A DNA stretch of 64,000 nt from Brenneria populi (GCF_036016195.1 NZ_JAYWTM010000006.1:310001-374000); one strand, 5' to 3'; counted from the first letter of the stretch, positions 7,631 to 15,348 are shown. Notes: a model not told the origin generated them from the sequence alone. Numbers and translations: made by a program.

Positions 7631-8655
7631 AACTGGAACGGATAGGCAAACGGTTCGGCGAACAGGCGGTGGTGCGCGATCTGAACCTGACCATTCCCGA
7701 AGGCGCCTTTACCGCGCTGCTGGGGCCCAGCGGCTGCGGGAAAACCACTACGCTGCGCATTTTGGCCGGTCTGGAACAGCTGAGCGAGGGGCGGTTGCTG
7801 TTAGGCGACAAGATCCTGGCGGATCGGCAGCGCCATCTTCCCCCCGAAGAGCGCAATATGGGGATGGTGTTCCAATCTTATGCCCTGTGGCCGCATATGA
7901 CGGTGGCGGAGAATGTCGGTTATCCGCTGAAACTGAAGAAAATTGACGGCGCAGCCCGGCGAAAGCGCGTTATGGAGGCGCTGGAAGAGGTTGAACTTGT
8001 CTCCTGCGCCGATCGTTCCCCTCAGGATCTGAGCGGCGGACAGCGTCAGCGCGTCGCGCTGGCGCGCTGCCTGGTGTCGGAACCGCAGGTGATGCTGCTG
8101 GATGAACCCTTGGCTAATCTGGATCGCCATCTGCGCGCCACGATGGAACAGACATTCCGCGATTTTCACCGGCGCACCGGCGCGACTTTTATCTACGTAA
8201 CCCACGATCAGGCCGAGGCGATGGCGCTGGCCAGCCATATCGCGGTGATGCATCAGGGAGAGCTGATGCAGTGGGGCTCTCCGCAGCAGCTCTATCAATA
8301 TCCGCAGAGCGCCTGGGTCGCGCGTTTTATCGGCAAAGGCAGCGTGTTGACGCTGCCGGTGGCCGAAGACGCCGCCCGTGTGGACGGCGCGCAGCTGCAT
8401 CAGGGGCTGGCGCTGGCCTCTACCTGCGCCGCGAGTCGCCGCCGGCCGATTCTGATTCGTCCCGAACATGTGGAAGTGGCGGACGATGGCGTCGCCGCCT
8501 CGGTGGAAAGCTGTATTTATCAGGGAGAGCGCTATCTGCTGCAACTGCGCCTGAGCGATGGTCAGCCGCTTACCGCCTATCACCATGCGCCGTTGAACGA
8601 ACGGCAGCCGGTCGCGGTGCGCCTGCATCAGGGCTGGCGGCTGGAGGCGGCATGA
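7618..8655 (+). CDS. ABC transporter ATP-binding protein
   Basis: This 345-residue ATPase energises the importer. Walker A is GPSGCGKTT (about residues 36-44), the ABC signature is LSGGQRQRVALAR, Walker B is VMLLDEPLANLD, and the switch histidine lies in VTHDQAEAMAL. A C-terminal TOBE-type domain of about 100 residues follows, as in FbpC, PotA and PhnT. AAAGGAG precedes the ATG. The gene overlaps the permease upstream by 13 bases and the metallo-hydrolase downstream by ATGA. Confidence 0.9.
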   Translation: MAELKLERIGKRFGEQAVVRDLNLTIPEGAFTALLGPSGCGKTTTLRILAGLEQLSEGRLLLGDKILADRQRHLPPEERNMGMVFQSYALWPHMTVAENVGYPLKLKKIDGAARRKRVMEALEEVELVSCADRSPQDLSGGQRQRVALARCLVSEPQVMLLDEPLANLDRHLRATMEQTFRDFHRRTGATFIYVTHDQAEAMALASHIAVMHQGELMQWGSPQQLYQYPQSAWVARFIGKGSVLTLPVAEDAARVDGAQLHQGLALASTCAASRRRPILIRPEHVEVADDGVAASVESCIYQGERYLLQLRLSDGQPLTAYHHAPLNERQPVAVRLHQGWRLEAA

Positions 8656-9713
8656 GCGTCAATATCGAAATTCTCAGCGGCCAGCACGGCAAAGCGCCCG
8701 CGGCCATTCTGGTGACTACGCCATCGCTACGCATTCTGCTCGACGCCGGGGGCGCGCTGGAACCGGACGCCGAACCCTGGCCGATCCCGGACGATCTGGA
8801 TGCGATCTTCCTGAGCCACGATCATGAGGATCACATCGGCGGCCTGATGCGTTTACCGCCCCAGACGCCGGTATACTGCACAGGCGTCACGGCGCGGGCG
8901 CTGCCCGCCGGTCTGAATGTACGGCCGATCCCGGTCAGCGGGCGATTCCAGCTCGGTTCGCTGAGCGTCACCACCGGCAGCAGCGGCCATGCCTACGGCG
9001 GCGTTTGGTTTCATCTGGATCTGGCCGGGGGGCTGTTTTACAGCGGCGACGTCAGCCTGGAGTCCGCGCTGTTCCGTTTTGATCGGCCGCCGACGGCGCG
9101 TGTGGCGCTGGTGGATGCCTCCTACGCGCTGTACGACGTTGCGCAGAGCCAGCAGCGGGAGACGATATTTTCGCAGTTGGTCCGGCCGACGCTGTGTCCG
9201 GTGCCGCCCTCCGGCCGGGCGGTGGAAATGGCGCTGCTGCTGGCGCGGCGCGGCAACGCCGCCGGCATGGCGCTGGATGACGCCTGCCTGACGATGCTGG
9301 AACGCATGGCGGAACATGACGATGGCAGCCTGCAGCCCGGCGTACAGGATGAGCTGCAGCGACTGGCGCGGGCGCTGCCGCCTTTTTCGCCAGACATGCC
9401 GCTACTGTTGACGGCTAATCCGGATGGGCAGAGCGGCGCCGCCGGCCTACTGCGGGCGCGGCCCGGCTTCGGCCACCGCGTTCTGTTCACCGGACATCTC
9501 AATCAACATGCCCGGCGACAGTGGCGCGCAGGCGAAGTCGACTTCTGCCGCTGGAACGTGCACCCTACCCGGCAGTGCCTACGCCGGCTGGCCGCGATGC
9601 TGGAATGCCGCGCCCTGGCGCCGCTGTTTACGCCCATTGACGCAACGGCGGCGTGGCGTCAGGCGCTGGGATGCGAAATTATCGATCGCCCGGCCATCAG
9701 GATGGAACTATGA
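8652..9713 (+). CDS. MBL-fold metallo-hydrolase
   Basis: This 353-residue protein has the metallo-beta-lactamase metal motif SHDHEDH (His56, His58, Asp60, His61) plus downstream ligand candidates, a His in SGHAYGG and an Asp in YSGDVS. The general architecture recalls the phosphodiesterase and RNase-like members of the fold more than lactamases, and a late FTGHL motif is present. The exact reaction is unknown. Its start overlaps the ATPase stop (ATGA) and its stop overlaps the next start, so it is tightly built into the import operon. I infer that it hydrolyses the imported compound, perhaps a phosphodiester or cyclic phosphate. Confidence 0.8.
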   Translation: MSVNIEILSGQHGKAPAAILVTTPSLRILLDAGGALEPDAEPWPIPDDLDAIFLSHDHEDHIGGLMRLPPQTPVYCTGVTARALPAGLNVRPIPVSGRFQLGSLSVTTGSSGHAYGGVWFHLDLAGGLFYSGDVSLESALFRFDRPPTARVALVDASYALYDVAQSQQRETIFSQLVRPTLCPVPPSGRAVEMALLLARRGNAAGMALDDACLTMLERMAEHDDGSLQPGVQDELQRLARALPPFSPDMPLLLTANPDGQSGAAGLLRARPGFGHRVLFTGHLNQHARRQWRAGEVDFCRWNVHPTRQCLRRLAAMLECRALAPLFTPIDATAAWRQALGCEIIDRPAIRMEL

Positions 9714-10264
9714 ATTTGATCTGCAAGCCTTTTGTCTTCCTGCGCCACGGCGAAACGCCGCTTAACCGCGATCGGCTGATCGGCGGACGCACCGATGTTC
9801 CCCTGACCGAAGAGGGGGAACAACAGGCGCGCAACGCGGCGCCCCTATTGGCGCGCCATACCTGGAGCCGTATTGCCGTCAGCGATAGGCTGCGCGCCCG
9901 GCAAACGGCGGCGCTGGCGGTTCCCGGCGCGCCCAAGCTGATCGTCTCCGACCTGCGTGAACGGGACTGGGGCGATCTTGAGCTCAGGCCCTATGCGGAA
10001 CAGCCGCCTTATGAAACGACCCCGCCCGGCGGCGAATCCTGGGGCGACTTCTGCGCCCGCATTATCGACGCGCTTAATCAACTGCTGCGGCAATACGATA
10101 CGCCGCTGGTTATCGCGCATTCCGGCGTGTTCCGCGTCCTTAGTCTGCTGGCTACCGGCTCGCCTTACGGGCCGCGGATCGGCAACGCGGTTCCGATGTG
10201 GATTCTGCCCGATCGTTCTCCCGACGGCTGGGCGATCGTTCCGCTGGCGCAGCGCGATGCGTGA
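9710..10264 (+). CDS. Histidine phosphatase family protein
   Basis: This 184-residue member of the phosphoglycerate-mutase-like family has the phospho-acceptor motif LRHGET (His about 13), Arg and Glu positions in LRERDWGDLE, and the second catalytic His in VIAHSGVFRVL. Such enzymes are cytoplasmic phosphomonoesterases or mutases. It is the last gene of the operon and overlaps the metallo-hydrolase by ATGA. A diesterase followed by a monoesterase would make a two-step route from an imported phosphodiester to free phosphate and an alcohol or sugar. The substrate is not evident. Confidence 0.85.
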   Translation: MNLICKPFVFLRHGETPLNRDRLIGGRTDVPLTEEGEQQARNAAPLLARHTWSRIAVSDRLRARQTAALAVPGAPKLIVSDLRERDWGDLELRPYAEQPPYETTPPGGESWGDFCARIIDALNQLLRQYDTPLVIAHSGVFRVLSLLATGSPYGPRIGNAVPMWILPDRSPDGWAIVPLAQRDA

Positions 10265-10374
10265 GGTGATTTTTATTCCGGCCGGTATCCGTTTGGCGAC
10301 CGGCGGGAGCCTGGGCGGCATCAACGGGGCGCCCGTTGGCATTTAACCCTCCGTTCAACGGCCTGCGCGCATAC

Positions 10375-10992
10375 TCAGACGGCCCTATGCGCCATTGCCA
10401 GAATAATTTCGTATAGCTCATGACAGGCCTGCCGTTCGCTGACTTCGCCGCTCAGGGCGACGGACGCGAGAGCGTCCGCCGCGCCGAGCATCGCCCACAG
10501 CGCCGCCGCGGAGAGTGTTTTCGTCCCGAGAAACGGCGCAAGCGCCTGCCGGCATTTTTCAAGAAAAGCGTGCTGGCATTTCTTGCACATCTCCGCCAGC
10601 TCCGGCGAACCGCTCAATGCCGCTAGCACGCCCGGGATTTCACGCCCTTCATTCAGCACGCAGCGGATGTAGCTTGATGCGATAACGCGCGCCTTATCCT
10701 GCAAAACTGGTTTACCGGCGGCGATGGCGTCATCAATCATTATGCCGTGGCGGGAATCAAAATCTTGGTATAAGGCGGTCAGCAAACCGTGACGCGTGCC
10801 GAAATGTTCGTATACGGTCGGTTTGGTGATGCCCGCCGCTTCGGCCAATCTTCCCAGGCTCAGCGCATCCGTCCCCTCTTCATGAATCACTTTCCATGCC
10901 GTATCGATCAATTGGGAATAACGCGCTTCCCTGGTAAGCCGCCGGCGTTTTCTGACGCTATTCCCATGCGCAGCGGCAACGCGTTTTGACAT
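10375..10992 (-). CDS. TetR/AcrR-family transcriptional regulator
   Basis: This 205-residue protein has an N-terminal helix-turn-helix (LSLGRLAEAAGITKPTVYEHFGTRHGLLTAL, about residues 43-73) and a helical ligand-binding half. It lies 48 bases downstream of the NAD(P)H oxidoreductase gene on the same strand and probably regulates that gene and itself. A perfect inverted repeat at 11772-11790 is a candidate operator. The basic N-terminus (RKRRRLTREARY) precedes the HTH. Confidence 0.85.
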   Translation of the reverse strand: MSKRVAAAHGNSVRKRRRLTREARYSQLIDTAWKVIHEEGTDALSLGRLAEAAGITKPTVYEHFGTRHGLLTALYQDFDSRHGIMIDDAIAAGKPVLQDKARVIASSYIRCVLNEGREIPGVLAALSGSPELAEMCKKCQHAFLEKCRQALAPFLGTKTLSAAALWAMLGAADALASVALSGEVSERQACHELYEIILAMAHRAV

Positions 10993-11040
10993 ATTCCGTC
11001 CTCATTGTTAATCCTTCACGAAGTATTGGCGAAATATCCG

Positions 11041-11628
11041 CTAGGCGAAAATTTTCCTGCCGATTCCCCGGGCGACATCCAGATGCGTTTCGGGGAACCG
11101 GCCGTCCGGGATAAGCAGCAGCTCGGACGTCACCACCCGAACGCCGACATAATCAAATATACCGTGATCTATCTGCGTTCTCATCGCCGCAAAATAGCCG
11201 TGACGGGAATAGGTACGCAGATTGGCCGCGCCAATGCCGACCAGATGGACCTGAAGGCGATCGAGTTTTTTGCGCCATTTACCGTCAGGCGTATCCTCAT
11301 AAGCCCACCCGCCGGTAAACACGCGATCTATCCAACCTTTCATCAATGCTGGAAATGACCACCAGTAAACAGGATAAATTAGCGCCAGTGCGTCAGCGCG
11401 ATCGATTCGCTCCTGCTCGGCGACGACATCTGCTGAACGCGGGCCTTGGTTGCGAAAAAAAGCCAGATCGGCGGCGGAAAACCGCGGATCGAAACCTTCC
11501 GCCGTCAGATCCGCTATCTCAAGGCTATTTTCCGTATCGGCAAGGGAGATTCCGCGGGCGACCTCGCCGGCGACGGCGTGTGTGAAGGAGGATTTATCGG
11601 GATGAGCAACAACGATCAGCGCATGCAT
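11041..11628 (-). CDS. NAD(P)H-dependent flavodoxin-fold oxidoreductase
   Basis: This 195-residue protein belongs to the NQO1/MdaB/KefF flavodoxin-like quinone reductase group. It starts MHALIVVAHPDKSSFTHAV, the FMN/FAD phosphate-binding region. ALIYPVYWWSFPALMKGWIDRVF (about residues 88-110) is the family hallmark. These enzymes reduce quinones or related electrophiles by two electrons and protect the cell from oxidative chemicals. It is probably controlled by the TetR protein encoded just downstream. Confidence 0.88.
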   Translation of the reverse strand: MHALIVVAHPDKSSFTHAVAGEVARGISLADTENSLEIADLTAEGFDPRFSAADLAFFRNQGPRSADVVAEQERIDRADALALIYPVYWWSFPALMKGWIDRVFTGGWAYEDTPDGKWRKKLDRLQVHLVGIGAANLRTYSRHGYFAAMRTQIDHGIFDYVGVRVVTSELLLIPDGRFPETHLDVARGIGRKIFA

Positions 11629-11771
11629 TCTTCGGGCTCCTATCCTGTGTCGGGAAGGCGAGCCGGCTTAGCTCGCCATTGCAATCAGACGTTGCAGGAC
11701 ACCGCTCCCGCAGGCGCGGCTCCGTTTGCTACGCCGTCTGTACGCGGATAAAACCGTGATGCGGAGACAGT

Positions 11772-11790
11772 AACATACTATTGGTATGTT
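11772..11790. promoter_or_regulatory. Perfect 19-bp palindrome, candidate TetR operator
   Basis: AACATAC-TATTG-GTATGTT has 7-base arms with no mismatch. It lies about 145 bases upstream of the oxidoreductase start. TetR-family operators are commonly 15-20 bp palindromes near their own operon. The distance is somewhat long, so the promoter may begin further upstream than usual, or the site may serve something lost from the right-hand side. Confidence 0.45.
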
Positions 11791-11804
11791 GTAAATTATT
11801 CTCA

Positions 11805-11980
11805 TATCGGCAAGAGATCAGAGCGAAAACGTCGCGAAGGTTTAGTCCGATTAGCCACCGTGAGCATGGTCTATCAGTGTCAGAACGCCTATTAGAAAGC
11901 GGATTTTACGCTAGCGCCCCAAATCAAAGGTGGGTCGGAGATCTGTATACAAAAGAGGCTCTGTCCCTGGCCGTTGTGTG
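11805..11980 (+). pseudogene. IS3-family transposase remnant (OrfB fragment)
   Basis: The frame encodes IRAKTSRRFSP, then LLESGFYASAPNQRWVGDLYT and LAVV. This follows the region of IS3-family OrfB just before and at the start of the DDE domain (consensus near F-A-PNQ-W-D-TY and LYLAVV). The catalytic residues after this point are missing and the frame runs into unrelated sequence. There is no inverted repeat or intact partner, so the element is long dead. It records past insertion beside the tRNA-Phe region. Confidence 0.6.
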
Positions 11981-12135
11981 GATCATAATATCAACCTGCA
12001 GGAATGTTATTCCTATGGTGATGATGCTTCAGATATTCCAATGTTGGAATGCGTTGGTCGCCAGTCTGTGTCGGCAATCAGGCTCTGTTGACACAGTATG
12101 TAATGGAACATAGCTGGAAAGTATTACCGTTTTAA
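11981..12135 (+). pseudogene. HAD-IB phosphatase C-terminal remnant, frameshifted
   Basis: The frame from 11981 reads NINLQECYSYGDDASDIPML then ECVG, the signature of the last HAD motif (YGDS-SD-PMLE-VG) of HAD-IB hydrolases. A frameshift near 12080 is needed to continue into ALLTQYVMEHSWKVLPF and the stop at 12133-12135, which fits the usual HAD-IB C-terminus. The catalytic N-terminal DxD motif is absent, so this is a broken 3' end. It abuts the IS3 fragment on one side and the integrase stub, tail to tail, on the other. Confidence 0.5.
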
Positions 12136-12341
12136 TATTTAAAAGGAGCGTGTTGAATAAACCCGATTCGTGGATAAGGACCAAAGGCCAGACGGTTTTC
12201 CTTACCGCCGAAGCGATAGCGGAAATACCATAACTTAGCGCCGCTGGTCGATATCGTCAGATACAGGCCTTGCGAATCAGTAAGTTTGTAGGATTTTGCG
12301 CGGGATTTGGCTGCGCGGATTTTGCTGTCATTCAGGGCCAT
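12132..12341 (-). pseudogene. Truncated tyrosine integrase, stub 1 (arm-binding domain)
   Basis: This 69-residue reading frame starts MALNDSKIRAAKSRAKSYKL and continues through LWYFRYRFGGKENRLAFGPYP. It is the N-terminal arm-type DNA-binding domain (DUF4102) of P4-like integrases. Homology stops after codon 57, followed by about 12 unrelated residues; the catalytic domain is gone. About 160 bases upstream lies a sequence resembling the 3' end of tRNA-Phe, the same spacing as in stub 2 at 14918-15109. It is a scar of an integrated island. Confidence 0.75.
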
Positions 12342-12362
12342 GTGAGGGTCTCCTTCGTTCAT

Positions 12363-12965
12363 CGAACTGAACGACCCGCAATCTGACCCACAAATTCCCC
12401 GATACGAAGGGATAAATCAAAACGCATCGGAAAAGTTTTTTACGTCAACTTATTGAATTACATACACATAGGGATTGATAAGGAGGCATAAAAAAGGAAA
12501 GGTGGCGGACTCGGGATCATATCTACGATTAACGTGCTGTTTATTATTGGTTTTGTTACGAAATTGTTGAAACAGCGCCCCCACTAAAGCCCCATAAAAA
12601 ATCGCTTTGTTTTTTTGATGGTTATCACGAGGAATCGGTGTTTAAGGGCGTGGGGCGTTGGTATGTGCGGAATTAAGTCCCCATATAATATAACAGTAGG
12701 GGCTCCACACATTACGACGCTAAAAACACAACCTTTATACCCACAGTTCATCGCGTGCAAACAATGGTCTGATACCCTCTGAATTTAACGTCTTTCAAAC
12801 CGGTATTTGATATGTTGCTCAGGGTGTATTTGAGATAAATATCACCATTGTATGATTTAACATTATGATTAAATGTAATTTTCATTCTGTTTTTAAAATG
12901 TGTTCATACAGCCTTTAAGATAACCAAACAAAATTGTTTTTGAATGGACATAAGTGATAGCCCAC
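12363..12965. other. Gene-free AT-rich island remnant
   Basis: I find no supported gene here. The left part (12363-12518) is homologous to the region between stub 2 and tRNA-Phe: both contain CAACTT-A-T/C-TGA and a tRNA-3'-end-like block. AATTAAGTCCCCA occurs at 12672-12684 and again at 15148-15160. The remainder is low-GC sequence without clear hairpins and probably island debris. Confidence 0.45.
12501..12518 (+). repeat. Degenerate attachment-site core resembling tRNA-Phe 3' end
   Basis: GGTGGCGGACTCGGGATC resembles the tRNA-Phe 3' end as it appears on the plus strand at 15274-15292 (GGTGCCCGGACTCGGAATC), with one missing base and two substitutions. It lies the same distance from integrase stub 1 as the real tRNA lies from stub 2. 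It is probably an old att core left by a P4-like island; recognition by an integrase is not shown. Confidence 0.45.
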
Positions 12966-14237
12966 TTATCTTTCCGCCACCCTGAACGCCTCCGCCATTT
13001 GTTCCTGCTCCCGAAGCGGAAGGTGCAGTCTGTCCGCAATCGTTCTCCACTGGCTGACGATCCCGCAGAAATGAGCAATGATCTCATGAGCCGCTGCCTG
13101 ATTCAGGCGAAAGTACCCGGCTACTTCTCGTGCTAATTCGAGATCAAGTGCATTATCTGCCTCGGTGATATTGAGTTTTAGGCCATCAGACCACGGCGTA
13201 GGGTTCATGTCGTAGGCTGCGGACAGGCGCCAGCCTCTGCCGGGAACCAGAATAAATCCGTGGTTGCGCAGATGATCGTCGGTATTGGAGACAAGGATAT
13301 TAAAAACGATCCTCGACCAGAGTTCCTTCAGGTCGACGTTGGTTTGTGCGCCCTGCCTTATCAGAACGTCCGCCAGTTCCAGATAGCTGACGCCTGTTGA
13401 CGCATCCTCGCCATCCTGATGTCTGGTTAGCGTCATCGCCGACGCGAAATGCAGACGCTGGCCAGTTTCCGTCCGGTCGAATCGACGGACCATAAAACAG
13501 TGATAATCGCTGGCGAATTTACGGGCTTCTGCCGCGGCTACGTTGAGCCCACAGCCTGTGGCGAGCGCGTTAACGACCATCTCCCAGCCGCCCACATCGT
13601 ACTCATCCCTTGTACTTGGAAATTTAGCGATATAGAGGCATCCATTATTATCAGCGACACTGGCTTTTGGTCGTGCGCCGCCTAATGAGCCACCCGGTGC
13701 GATCAACATTCTTAGCCATTCCTGACCCACTAAGGCGGTATTATCAGGATCGTCCTCAAGCGCCCGGCTGGCTCTTTCTAATGCGCCAATTTCGGTGAAA
13801 GGAGGGGCTGCAACATCTATCCGGCTATCGAGAAATTCACCTTCATCTTCCAGCTTGTAACGCAGAGCGCCAACCCGGTAAAGGTCATGTACGCCAAGCA
13901 GATAGTCCGATTCGTAAAGCCGTGTACCTTCAGCCTGAATACCTGCACGAATATCCCGTTCCAGACGGCGCTTCATTAGCATTCGTCCCCAGCGGTCAGG
14001 GCTGGAATCGCCGAATACGCCGAACTTATCTCGTGGCGAAGTTGGATATTGAGCGCCCTCAAACAGCCCGATTTCTGGATCAAGCTGTAGAAAATTAAGT
14101 TCAGGATCGCTTAACGCCTGTGGATCATACTGAAATTCAAAGAGTTCGCGTGTTCGGGTTCGACGGCTGCGCAGAGAGCCAATTCGTTTGGGTCCCTGCA
14201 ACCCCTCCCAGTCTGCGTATACACTGATTGTTGCCAT
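12966..14237 (-). CDS. hipA: HipA-family serine/threonine kinase toxin
   Basis: This 423-residue protein is a HipA-family kinase. In Escherichia coli HipA phosphorylates glutamyl-tRNA synthetase, halting translation and promoting persistence. Kinase elements are intact: the phosphate-loop-like GGSLGGARPKA (182-192), a Lys at 205 in IAKF, the catalytic loop NTDDHLRNHGF (318-328, Asp320 likely catalytic) and the metal-binding YDMNP (Asp343). It starts 2 bases after the antitoxin stop, the usual antitoxin-first order. It is the only intact module between two integrase stubs beside tRNA-Phe and was probably brought by an island. Confidence 0.9.
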   Translation of the reverse strand: MATISVYADWEGLQGPKRIGSLRSRRTRTRELFEFQYDPQALSDPELNFLQLDPEIGLFEGAQYPTSPRDKFGVFGDSSPDRWGRMLMKRRLERDIRAGIQAEGTRLYESDYLLGVHDLYRVGALRYKLEDEGEFLDSRIDVAAPPFTEIGALERASRALEDDPDNTALVGQEWLRMLIAPGGSLGGARPKASVADNNGCLYIAKFPSTRDEYDVGGWEMVVNALATGCGLNVAAAEARKFASDYHCFMVRRFDRTETGQRLHFASAMTLTRHQDGEDASTGVSYLELADVLIRQGAQTNVDLKELWSRIVFNILVSNTDDHLRNHGFILVPGRGWRLSAAYDMNPTPWSDGLKLNITEADNALDLELAREVAGYFRLNQAAAHEIIAHFCGIVSQWRTIADRLHLPLREQEQMAEAFRVAER

Positions 14238-14239
14238 CG

Positions 14240-14743
14240 TTAGTTACCTTTTATGGGGTTCTTTATTGGCTTTAACAGGGCCGCCAGCGATGCAGATGTG
14301 ATGCCCGACGTTTTTACCGGTGCTTCTTCTGAAGATAATTCTGAGCTAGACGTTTCCCGCCTGCCGGATGTGTCATGTTTAACGGTAGTATCGGTAGACG
14401 CATTTCTGGAAGCGCGTTTCCCTGTGGTTGCAGAAGTACGGGAGGCGTGCGCTTTTTTTATCATCCGGAAATCCTGTAGCTGGCGTCCCAGCTCGTCTTC
14501 GGCCGCCAGTTTATTCAGATCGTTTTCCAGCCCTAAAATCTGCATGACGGACAAATAAGCGCCCATTGTCACACCTGCGCCGCCCGCTTCAAGCGAACGC
14601 AACGTCATTGGCGACATGCCCGCACGTTCAGCGACCTGTTTAGCCGTCAGCTTACGCCGCAGGCGCGCCAGCTTAAGTCGCTCGCCAAAGTCAGCAAGCA
14701 ACTGGTGAGTATCAGGAAGCAGGGGGGCCGTTTTCTTCGCCAT
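14240..14743 (-). CDS. hipB: HipB-like XRE-family antitoxin with long C-terminal tail
   Basis: This 167-residue protein has a Cro/CI-type helix-turn-helix at about residues 19-72 (ERLKLARLRRKLTAKQVAER, then MSPMTLRSLEAG). It is the partner of the HipA gene that follows after 2 bases and should bind HipA and repress the operon. It is about twice the length of E. coli HipB (88 residues). The extra part, about residues 95-167, is rich in Ser, Thr, Lys and Arg, probably disordered, and could be a degradation tag or a HipA-contacting segment. Confidence 0.85.
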   Translation of the reverse strand: MAKKTAPLLPDTHQLLADFGERLKLARLRRKLTAKQVAERAGMSPMTLRSLEAGGAGVTMGAYLSVMQILGLENDLNKLAAEDELGRQLQDFRMIKKAHASRTSATTGKRASRNASTDTTVKHDTSGRRETSSSELSSEEAPVKTSGITSASLAALLKPIKNPIKGN

Positions 14744-14768
14744 AGTGGAAGTATTTTATCCTTATGAG

Positions 14769-14789
14769 TTAATTATCGCCATAATATTA
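14769..14789. promoter_or_regulatory. Imperfect AT-rich inverted repeat upstream of hipBA
   Basis: TTAATTAT-CGCC-ATAATATTA lies 26 bases upstream of the antitoxin start, where a HipB operator overlapping the promoter would be expected. It is imperfect and does not match the E. coli HipB operator TATCC-N8-GGATA, so autoregulation through it is a guess. Confidence 0.25.
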
Positions 14790-14917
14790 GCATATCTGTT
14801 GAGCTTGAGCGTTGTGGCGAACCTGAAAACATGAGTGAGATGTTAGTATTACTGCGAAATTGGTTTTAAAGTGCCAGAATATTTACACTATAGTGGGAAG
14901 AGGATTATGGCGTTGTA

Positions 14918-15109
14918 TTAAAAACAAAAGAGTCGCTGGGGGTAAGCGCCGAACGCCAGCTTTTTCTCTTTGCCGCCGAAGCGGTATTTGAGATGCCAGA
15001 GTTTAGAACCGTTGGGTTTAATCAGCAGGTACAGACCCTGCGCGTCGCTGAGTTTGTAAGGTTTATCGAGCGGCTTGGCGTTGCGGATGGCGGTATCAGT
15101 CAGATGCAT
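14918..15109 (-). pseudogene. Truncated tyrosine integrase, stub 2 (arm-binding domain)
   Basis: This 63-residue frame begins MHLTDTAIRNAKPLDKPYKL and reads through LWHLKYRFGGKEKKLAFGAYP, the arm-binding domain of a P4-type integrase. It aligns without gaps to stub 1 and, like it, loses homology after codon 57, followed here by only six residues. The gene points away from tRNA-Phe 164 bases upstream, the normal arrangement for an integrase at a tRNA attachment site. The catalytic domain is missing. Confidence 0.75.
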
Positions 15110-15272
15110 GGTGGGGGCTTCATAGTTTATCGAACCGACAGGCCCCCAATTAAGTCCCCAAAAACTACGGATGTCAAAAAATCTGGTAGTACCTTGAGGT
15201 ACTCCAGATCTTCATCAACTTACTGATTTTTCTATGTTCCCGGACATATAGGAACGTCCCAAAACAAAAATA

Positions 15273-15348
15273 TGGTGCCCGGACTCGGAATCGAACCAAG
15301 GACACGAGGATTTTCAATCCTCTGCTCTACCGACTGAGCTATCCGGGC
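15273..15348 (-). tRNA. pheU: tRNA-Phe (GAA)
   Basis: The 76-base gene reads GCCCGGATAGCTCAGTCGG at its 5' end on the minus strand, has the GAA anticodon in a TTGAAAA loop context, a TTCGATTCC T-arm and an encoded CCA end at 15273-15275. It corresponds in neighbourhood (beside yjdC and dsbD) to pheU of E. coli. Its 3' end faces the integrase stub and is the likely attachment site of the islands. Confidence 0.97.

Noticed and set aside
8271..9713. Longer version of the MBL hydrolase starting within the ATPase gene (480 codons).
   Set aside because: The extra N-terminal part is an out-of-frame reading of the ATPase TOBE domain. The ATG at 8652 overlaps the ATPase stop in the usual coupled fashion.
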